Shown: positions 1 through 5,592 of the stretch, in pieces
How the letters are laid out: each line of letters opens with the position of its first letter
Position numbering within the stretch: the stretch's first letter is position 1
Assembly: GCA_026988735.1 (NCBI GenBank)
Contig: JALSKR010000243.1
Span: forward strand, 1 to 8,763
Direction: 5' to 3'
DNA from: Sulfurimonas sp.
GTDB taxonomy: Bacteria > Campylobacterota > Campylobacteria > Campylobacterales > Sulfurimonadaceae
Length of the DNA: 8,763 nt
Translations under genes and position numbers: made by a program
Notes under the pieces: generated by a model
Databases searched by the model: none
What the model saw: only the letters and a program-made list of their open reading frames with translations
What the model was told of the DNA's origin: nothing

Positions 1-113
1 ACAAGATTATTGTCCTATTTTAGGAGTTTGGAGTTTTTTAGCTTGTTTTTTGCTGTTGAAAGTATAGCCAAAATAGGCTTTAAAATGCCTAAAATAGGGG
101 TATTTTTGGTTTT
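1..113. repeat. Intergenic stretch with CCTATTTTAGG-type inverted and direct repeats
   Basis: No gene is visible here. CCTATTTTAGG (14-24) is the exact reverse complement of CCTAAAATAGG (88-98). AAAATAGG occurs twice in direct orientation (70-77 and 91-98). AGCC/GGCT (66-69/76-79) and TAGGC/GCCTA (74-78/87-91) could form alternative short hairpins. The stretch lies just past the stop codon of the minus-strand pentapeptide gene, so on the minus strand the TAGGC hairpin followed by ATTTTGG could be a weak terminator. The T-run is interrupted and the stem is only 5 bp, so this is a guess. Nothing upstream of position 14 is recognisable. Confidence 0.45.
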
Positions 114-494
114 TCAGGACTGACTAAATAATGTAGTCAACTCTTTATCTATAAGAGGTGTCGAATGAGTAGATAAAAATGTATTGTTTTTAGAATCTAT
201 TTTTATATTTTTTGCATTTGTAAAATTAATATTTACAAAAATACAATTTTTAAAGTCGGCATTTGTAAAGTTTGTATTTTCAAGTAAAGTTGCTGAAAAT
301 GTACAATTTTGAAATTTAGCATTTGAAAAGTTAGATTTTTTTAAATTTGTTCCTAAAAATTCAACATGATGAAATGTGCTGTTTTTAAAACTACAATGTG
401 TTAAAATAGCTCCTTTGAAATTTACATTATAAAATCTCATTTTAGTGAAAATTGCTCTATAACATAATGCTTTTGAAAAAAATTTATTTCTCAT
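114..494 (-). CDS. Small pentapeptide-repeat protein
   Basis: This gene encodes a 126-residue protein made almost entirely of pentapeptide repeats. A central Phe or Leu recurs exactly every five residues from F16 to F91 (F26, L31, F36, F41, F46, L51, F56, F61, F66, L71, F76, F81, F86, F91), which gives about 16 repeats. The family folds as a right-handed quadrilateral beta-helix. Members include DNA-mimic gyrase protectors (Qnr, MfpA) and many proteins of unknown role, and nothing here assigns a specific function. The last 30 or so residues are a non-repeat tail. There is no signal peptide, so it is probably cytoplasmic. The ATG at 494 has a modest AAGG ribosome site 4 nt upstream. The frame stays open upstream to a stop near 597-599 but contains no ATG, GTG or TTG; an ATT at 558-560 with a stronger AGGAG site is a possible alternative start. 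The gene stands alone, separated by 526 bp from the operon to its right. Confidence 0.85.
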   Translation of the reverse strand: MRNKFFSKALCYRAIFTKMRFYNVNFKGAILTHCSFKNSTFHHVEFLGTNLKKSNFSNAKFQNCTFSATLLENTNFTNADFKNCIFVNINFTNAKNIKIDSKNNTFLSTHSTPLIDKELTTLFSQS

Positions 495-576
495 TTTGCC
501 TTGTGCTTTTTTATAAAAAATATTAAGTCGAGATAAATTTCTTTTTTTTGGTAGAATAATTTTCTCCTGTGCTTTT
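491..576 (-). repeat. Duplicated translation-initiation region of the pentapeptide gene
   Basis: On the minus strand, AAAAGCACAAGGCAAAATG ends at the pentapeptide start codon. A near copy, AAAAGCACAGGAGAAAATT, lies 66 bp upstream (558-576). About 15 of 18 aligned bases match. The copies are in the same reading frame (22 codons apart), and the position of ATG in the inner copy is ATT in the outer copy. The outer copy has the better Shine-Dalgarno sequence (AGGAG). This may be a short duplication or chance in AT-rich DNA. Confidence 0.4.
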
Positions 577-761
577 AACGGCGAAGCTGAGCCCCATTAA
601 TGTATATCTCAGAAAATTCGTTTGCGATTTTCTGAGATATACTTTGATGTGGGACTCCTGCCATTTGTTGTATGTAGCGTAGCGGAATACGACAAATGGT
701 TGGTGACCCGTTTAGGGCTCAGCTTCGCCGTTGTAAGTTTCCGCTCCGCGGGAACTTACAA
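577..761. other. Cloverleaf-like element of nested inverted repeats
   Basis: Four stems can be read directly. The outer stem is a perfect 18-bp inverted repeat (577-594 with 715-732, arms AACGGCGAAGCTGAGCCC and its reverse complement). Inside it lie a perfect 16-bp hairpin (602-617 with 627-642) and a 13-bp hairpin with one G-T pair (661-673 with 687-699). Directly after it is a 14-bp hairpin with one G-T-type mismatch (731-744 with 748-761, 3-nt loop). Together they form a multi-branch fold in about 185 bp, more GC-rich in its stems than the DNA around it. The wobble-compatible mismatches fit selection at RNA level, but either strand could fold. It could be a structured RNA, a palindromic repeat family or a small mobile element. 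I do not recognise it. A 63-codon plus-strand reading frame runs through the hairpins and is probably not a gene. Confidence 0.75.
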
Positions 762-771
762 CTATTTATTC

Positions 772-1009
772 AAGGAACATTTTATCATAAAAAATCTGAA
801 ATCACAGTATTAACAGAACATTTAAATGTCCTCTCTATCTCCTGAAAATAGTGAAAAATATGACAAATTGCAATGGAATTGAGTTTTTGACATTTTCTAT
901 ATTAGTTTTCTTAAATATCAGATGTCCTTTTTTGCAATAAATATCATATTAGAAGGATAAAGTGTCTGTTAATTATTGGCTACAGAGTTAAAAGGACATA
1001 ATGTTCCTT
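772..1009. repeat. Candidate MITE-like element with imperfect terminal inverted repeats
   Basis: AAGGAACATT (772-781) is the exact reverse complement of 1000-1009. Reading inward from both ends, TCTG and then ATTAACAGA recur at nearly the same distances (809-817 against 965-973), with one gap. About 45-50 bp at each end are therefore related in inverted orientation, at roughly 60% identity overall. The interior has no reading frame of note; a 12-bp palindrome, ACATTTAAATGT, sits at 818-829. No clear target-site duplication flanks it. A degenerate miniature transposable element or IS remnant is one reading; a long-range regulatory or RNA stem is another. The right end coincides with the likely terminator of the operon. 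Confidence 0.4.
987..1009 (-). terminator. Probable weak terminator after the helicase gene
   Basis: About 12 bp past the helicase stop codon, the minus strand reads AAGGAACATTATGTCCTT followed by TTAA. This can form a hairpin of AAGG/CCTT plus ACA/TGT around a TTA loop with one bulged A, ending in a short T-run (TTTT). The position suits the end of the operon. The stem is short and AT-rich, so its strength is uncertain. Confidence 0.4.
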
Positions 1010-1020
1010 AAAGATAAAAG

Positions 1021-3255
1021 TTATTGTAACTCCAGCAGTACCGTATCTCTTTGTGTCACATCAACACGCCTGCAGGCATTCTCAAATGCGCCGCCCTCAC
1101 CTATGACAATACACTTGTGTTTTGCCCGTGTAATGGCGGTATATATCAGCTTGGTATTGTGCATAATGTAATGCGTAAAACTCATAGGTATTACGACAAT
1201 GTCATACTCCATACCCTGTACTTTGTGGATGGTAAGCGCGTATGAGAGCATCAGATGTGATTTGAGTTCTTCATACTCATAGCGAACAACAACATCTTCA
1301 TTCGGGTAAAACACATAAACCTGTTCCTCCTCTTCGTCTATTTTAAAAAGCAGCCCGCTCATACCATTGAAAATTCTCCGCTCATTCGCCTCTTCGCCCT
1401 CTTTAAAGCCCTCACCGCTCCATGAAACCATATTTTCATTTTTCGTATGCACGACCTTATCCATCAGACGAAATTCCAACTCGCCGCGCTTGACGCACTT
1501 TTTCGGATTGGGGTTAAAATACTCCTGCAAAATTTTGTTCAAATTGTTTGAACCCAATATACCGCCTTTCATGGGTGTAATCACCTGAAAATAATTCAAA
1601 TACTCTTTTATCTGCTTGTTACTGAGTCGGTATCTCGCTTTTTCTATTGTATCAACAACTCGGTGGATAATTTCAGCAATAATCTGTTTTGAATTGTCAT
1701 CTCGAAGGTTTTTCAACTCCTCTTGAGAGAGCTGATTTTTCAAAGCATAATAGTTTTGTATGCTGACATCGACAAACTCGAAATCTTCATATTTTTGTCT
1801 GTACTCAGGTAGTTCTCCTTGTCGTATCTGATTGGCTATGAGTGTAATAGCCTGCTCTTCACTCTGTCTATATATCTGTGTCAGTTTTACTGTTGGAGCA
1901 AGTTCTAATGTCAATACATCGCTGAGTACATTTCCCGCCCCGATAGGAGGCAACTGCGCATCATCACCGACAATAATGACAATGGCTTTTTTAGAAATTT
2001 TACCCATCACCCGTGCAAACAAAGAAGAGTTTATCATGGAAGCTTCATCTATGAGCACAACAGAGTAAGAAAATTTGTCATTCCCTTCGTGTTTGACCAA
2101 AAGCGACTGAATCGTTGCAGACTCAAACCCTGTCGTATCACTGATTCTTTGCGAAGCTATACCACTCAGAGCACAGGTTATAATCTCTTTTTTGTCATAA
2201 CGGGTGCTCAGCAGTTCTAAAATTGTTTTGGAGGTTGTACTCTTTCCCGTTCCCGCATACCCGACCAAAAACAGCAGTGAGGCTCCGTTGTTTATCATCT
2301 CGACCGCCATTTTTTGCTGTTCACCGAGTTTGAGCGAAGTATCAGCCAAAAAGCTTTCAAGATCTTTTACAAACCCGCCACTGTCAAGTTTTGAGCGTGC
2401 CGTAAAATCATCATACAAAAACTTTTCAGCATCATAGAGTCTCGCAGGAGAAACCCGTTCATTTTTCATAATAACTATACTTTGTTCTGCCACCCGTTCT
2501 ACCAAAGCCGCTTCATACAGATTTTGTTTGTTGACAAACCCGAGTAACTCATCAAGTCCGTTAAACAAAACCTCTTTTGCTATACAGCTGTTGCCCTGCG
2601 CTTCACAATAGTTTAACAGTACATAATCCATAGCCGAACTGATTCGCTGTTCATTCTCAGGAGCAACGCCCATTTTGAGTGCAAGTTCATCCGCACGCTT
2701 AAATCCTATGGAGTTTATATTGGTCAGTATATAGGGATTGTCTTTGATTTTTGTGCAGGGTTCGTCTACATCTTTCATCGCTGTGGCAATTGTTGTCAAA
2801 AGTGTCGGTGTAACATCATAAGGACTTAAAAACTCGCCCAAACGCCGCATAGAACGGAACTGTTTCCAAGAAGCCTGAATCTTTTTGAGGCGTTTTTCTT
2901 TTATGCCTTTAAATTCGAGCAGTTTTTCTATGTCATTGTCTAAAATATTGACAAGTTCCTCAGCTCCGAAGTGGTCTATCAAATCTGCTGAGAGTTTTTT
3001 AGTAAAGCCTTTAATGATTTTATTTAAAAAGAAAAAAAGTTCATTTTGGTTGACTTTAATAGTGTCAAACTTAAAAGTTTTGCCATACTTCTTATGCTCT
3101 TCATAATACCCCTCAAGAGTAATAGCCGAACCTTTCAAGTTTTCCACATCACTCTCAAAATAGGTTCCGCTGATTTTTTCACCGCTTTTTAAAACCGCGA
3201 TAAAAAAACCCTCAGACTCAAAAAGAATTCTGTCTATTTGCCCTATGAGTGTCAT
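1021..3255 (-). CDS. recD2: RecD2-like SF1B DNA helicase (AAA family ATPase)
   Basis: This is a 744-residue ATP-dependent 5'-3' DNA helicase of the RecD2/TraA type. The N-terminal part (about 1-70) looks like the small OB-like domain, followed by helix-hairpin-helix-like segments (about 80-200; note EFKGIKEKRLKKI and NINSIGFKRADELALKMG). The motor carries Walker A GYAGTGKST (332-340, K338), Walker B VVLIDEAS (D403-E404), motif III GDDAQLPPIGAG (430-441), QIYRQ (460-464), TIHKVQGME (675-683) and the arginine-finger motif TAITRAK (706-712). The length suits the RecD2 group, which acts without RecBC. It is the last gene of the operon, with its ATG 4 nt after the M16 stop and only a weak ribosome site, so translational coupling is likely. 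RecD2 proteins work in DNA repair and replication-fork processing; no functional link to the upstream genes is visible. It could be called by other names in related genomes. Confidence 0.93.
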   Translation of the reverse strand: MTLIGQIDRILFESEGFFIAVLKSGEKISGTYFESDVENLKGSAITLEGYYEEHKKYGKTFKFDTIKVNQNELFFFLNKIIKGFTKKLSADLIDHFGAEELVNILDNDIEKLLEFKGIKEKRLKKIQASWKQFRSMRRLGEFLSPYDVTPTLLTTIATAMKDVDEPCTKIKDNPYILTNINSIGFKRADELALKMGVAPENEQRISSAMDYVLLNYCEAQGNSCIAKEVLFNGLDELLGFVNKQNLYEAALVERVAEQSIVIMKNERVSPARLYDAEKFLYDDFTARSKLDSGGFVKDLESFLADTSLKLGEQQKMAVEMINNGASLLFLVGYAGTGKSTTSKTILELLSTRYDKKEIITCALSGIASQRISDTTGFESATIQSLLVKHEGNDKFSYSVVLIDEASMINSSLFARVMGKISKKAIVIIVGDDAQLPPIGAGNVLSDVLTLELAPTVKLTQIYRQSEEQAITLIANQIRQGELPEYRQKYEDFEFVDVSIQNYYALKNQLSQEELKNLRDDNSKQIIAEIIHRVVDTIEKARYRLSNKQIKEYLNYFQVITPMKGGILGSNNLNKILQEYFNPNPKKCVKRGELEFRLMDKVVHTKNENMVSWSGEGFKEGEEANERRIFNGMSGLLFKIDEEEEQVYVFYPNEDVVVRYEYEELKSHLMLSYALTIHKVQGMEYDIVVIPMSFTHYIMHNTKLIYTAITRAKHKCIVIGEGGAFENACRRVDVTQRDTVLLELQ

Positions 3256-3259
3256 AGAA

Positions 3260-4543
3260 CTACTTCGTCACTATCGCAAAACTCTGCTCTAGGATTTCTG
3301 TATGTTTTTTTATAAAATCATTTAAATCTTTGAGTTTTAATTTTTTAATCTTTTGCAGTTCTATTTCTGAATGATTCAAAGGAAAACCTTTGTAGTAGTC
3401 CATAAAAGTGCGTTGGAGTCTTTGGCTCATTGTTTCCACTCTCAGCGGTTCACTGCCAAGCAAGAATTTTTTTGTCTGCTCAAGCTCTTCTTTGCTTACA
3501 CCTTTGTGAACAAACTCGGAGATAACATTGACAACAGTTTTTTTCGCTTCATCCATCGAATCAAGCTTTGTCTGCAGGTATCCGTCTAGGTATGAAACAG
3601 ATTTGTTTACATGTACACGGGCATAGGCTGAATAGGCAAGTCCGCGTTTGACACGAATCTCTTCCATCAAACGACTGCCAAAGCCTCCTGTTCCGAGTAT
3701 AAATGTAGCCACTCTTGCTTTGTAATAGTCTTCATCATTGACAGCCATCTTGTAAGGTGAACCAAAATAGATATATGCTTGTTGTGTATCTCGTTTAAGG
3801 ATACTTTCTTTTGGTTTATCACTTGCACTAAAATGTGGTAATGGTTCGCTTTTTCCTTTTGGAAGTTTCTCTAAAATTTTTGCTATATTTTTTTTAACGG
3901 TTGCAATATCTACATCTCCACCAACTACAACAATAGCACGAGAAATCACCAAATGATGTTTAATAAAATCTTTCACATCCTCAAGCTCTATACTTTTTAC
4001 ACTTTCCACTGTTCCTGATGCAGGTTGTGCCAAAGGTGTATTTGGAAAAAGAAGTTTTTTCAGTTCATTTGAGGCAACATAATCAAAATCATTCTCTTTA
4101 CGACTGAGTGAGCCTAGTGTCATTGTTTTTACTTTAGAGAGAGTATCTTCACTAAAGTTTGGATCTTGTAACAATTCTCCTAAAAATTTACTGCTGTTTG
4201 CAAATTCATCTTTTAAAGAACTCGTCTCAAGTACAAATGTTTCACTCCCTGTACTGGCTGAAATGTGGATAGCACGAGATTCAAGTTTCTCGGCAAAACC
4301 GTTTGAACCTAATTTTTTTGTTCCTTCATTTAAAAGTTTTGCAGAAAATTTTGCCAAACCTGCTATGTTCGTATCTGTTATGCTTCCGCTGTTTGTAAAG
4401 ACTATTTGTGTATTTACAAGAGGAAGCCTTGAATCTTGTTCAAAAATCAAGGGAACTTTTATCCCTTTTACCTCTATAGAGTCTATTTGTGCTGCCATTA
4501 TTATCTGTCCTGTTATTAAAAGTAGTAAAATTATATTTTTCAT
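3260..4543 (-). CDS. Exported M16-family peptidase homologue lacking the zinc site
   Basis: This is a 427-residue protein of the M16 (insulinase/processing peptidase) family with two homologous halves. A signal peptide (1-18, MKNIILLLLITGQIIMAA) predicts export to the periplasm. Where active members carry HxxEH, this protein reads GLAKFSAKLLNEGT (62-75), so both histidines and the glutamate are replaced. The C-terminal half keeps the M16 signature GGFGSRLMEEIRVKRGLAYS (286-305) with R297 and Y304, which resemble the R/Y pair of the non-catalytic subunit in two-protein M16B enzymes. It is therefore probably a partner for an HxxEH protein encoded elsewhere, not a protease by itself. Its ATG overlaps the mqnC stop by one base (TAATG). 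The mqnC-M16 order matches what I recall for H. pylori HP0656-HP0657. The substrate is unknown. Confidence 0.9.
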   Translation of the reverse strand: MKNIILLLLITGQIIMAAQIDSIEVKGIKVPLIFEQDSRLPLVNTQIVFTNSGSITDTNIAGLAKFSAKLLNEGTKKLGSNGFAEKLESRAIHISASTGSETFVLETSSLKDEFANSSKFLGELLQDPNFSEDTLSKVKTMTLGSLSRKENDFDYVASNELKKLLFPNTPLAQPASGTVESVKSIELEDVKDFIKHHLVISRAIVVVGGDVDIATVKKNIAKILEKLPKGKSEPLPHFSASDKPKESILKRDTQQAYIYFGSPYKMAVNDEDYYKARVATFILGTGGFGSRLMEEIRVKRGLAYSAYARVHVNKSVSYLDGYLQTKLDSMDEAKKTVVNVISEFVHKGVSKEELEQTKKFLLGSEPLRVETMSQRLQRTFMDYYKGFPLNHSEIELQKIKKLKLKDLNDFIKKHTEILEQSFAIVTK

Positions 4544-5592
4544 TATGCGAATATCTCTAATGTTTCATAGGCTGTATTTCTTACAGCAGGTGTTTCGCCC
4601 AAATCTCTGATGAGATGCACCATTTCATCTTTTGCCATGTGGTACGCCGCACCAGCTGAGCTGACAACATTTTCTTCCATCATTGTTGAGCCTAAATCAT
4701 TTGCTCCAAATTTGAGTGCCATTTGTCCGATATACGGTCCTTGTGTCACCCATGAACTTTGAATGTTAGGTACATTGTCAAGATACAGACGCGCAACAGC
4801 AAGCAAACGCAAATAACGATTTGAAGATGGTTTTTCCATATCGGGAATTAAACGCAATAGTTCAGTATTTTTACCCTGAAAACTCCACATAATGAAAGCT
4901 CTAAAACCACCTGTTTCATCTTGTAAGCTTCTTACCATATCCAAATGATTGATGATATCTTCATCACTCTCAACGGTCCCGTACATCATTGTAGCTGTAC
5001 TCATTATGCCCAGTTTATGCGCTTGACGATGGACATCCACCCACACATCACTGTCAATTTTCTTTGGTGCAATGATGTCGCGTACCTTATCTGAAAGTAT
5101 TTCAGCTCCAGCTCCGGGAATAGAAGCCAATCCTTTAGCTTTTAGTCGTGCAAGCACTTCCCCAATTGTTATACGCGAAACTTTTGCTATAAAATCAAGT
5201 TCAATAGAGCTAAATCCATGAATAGTAATCGTCGGATATTTTTGATGAATATGTTCTACCAAATCTTCATACCACTCAATTTTAAGCTTTGGATGCACCC
5301 CACCTTGAAAAAGTATCTGCGTGCCACCAATTTCTAGAAGCTCATCTATTTTTGCATCTATCTCATCAAATGTCAAAACATAAGCATCGGCATCTTTTTC
5401 ATGTCTGTAAAAGGCACAAAATTTACAATCGACCCAACATATGTTTGTGTAGTTAATGTTTCTGTCAATGACAAAAGTCGTAATACCTTTTGGATGCAAC
5501 TCTTTTTTTCTTTGTGTTGCTAGTCGTCCCAACTCTTTTAAATCTGCATTTTTAATTAAATCAAGTGCTTCTTCTTTTGTTATTCTACGCAA
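4543..5592 (-). CDS. mqnC: Cyclic dehypoxanthinyl futalosine synthase (MqnC)
   Basis: This is a 349-residue radical SAM enzyme of the futalosine route to menaquinone. It cyclises dehypoxanthine futalosine to the cyclic form (EC 1.21.98.1) in the cytoplasm. The radical SAM cysteines are in NICWVDCKFCAFYR (C52, C56, C59, spacing CxxxCxxC) and bind the 4Fe-4S cluster. FQGGVHP (95-101), ATMMYGTVE (200-208) and IQSSWVTQG (277-285) are typical of MqnC and separate it from the paralogue MqnE. The length is normal for the family. The start is TTG, placed immediately after the cytochrome stop (TAA TTG). AGAGGA ends 9 nt before it, and the N-terminus beginning there has the usual MqnC look. Menaquinone is the main quinone of Campylobacterota, so this gene is expected to be important for respiration. 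The tight spacing suggests coupling to the cytochrome. Confidence 0.95.
   Translation of the reverse strand: MRRITKEEALDLIKNADLKELGRLATQRKKELHPKGITTFVIDRNINYTNICWVDCKFCAFYRHEKDADAYVLTFDEIDAKIDELLEIGGTQILFQGGVHPKLKIEWYEDLVEHIHQKYPTITIHGFSSIELDFIAKVSRITIGEVLARLKAKGLASIPGAGAEILSDKVRDIIAPKKIDSDVWVDVHRQAHKLGIMSTATMMYGTVESDEDIINHLDMVRSLQDETGGFRAFIMWSFQGKNTELLRLIPDMEKPSSNRYLRLLAVARLYLDNVPNIQSSWVTQGPYIGQMALKFGANDLGSTMMEENVVSSAGAAYHMAKDEMVHLIRDLGETPAVRNTAYETLEIFA

Noticed and set aside
94..104. ATAGGGGTATT matches the core of the CRISPR repeat exactly and might be a tracrRNA anti-repeat
   Set aside because: Only 11 bases match, the flanks differ (TTTTTGG instead of AAAAC), and no tracrRNA-like hairpins follow. 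A match of this length is not surprising in AT-rich DNA.
622..813. Plus-strand reading frame of 63 codons
   Set aside because: It runs through the long hairpins of the 577-761 element, has no clear ribosome site and shows no recognisable domain. The inverted repeats explain the sequence better, though a search for homologues could revive it.
1051..2437. Several plus-strand frames opposite the helicase gene
   Set aside because: They are antisense shadows of an intact helicase with all motor motifs, and lack ribosome sites or recognisable domains.
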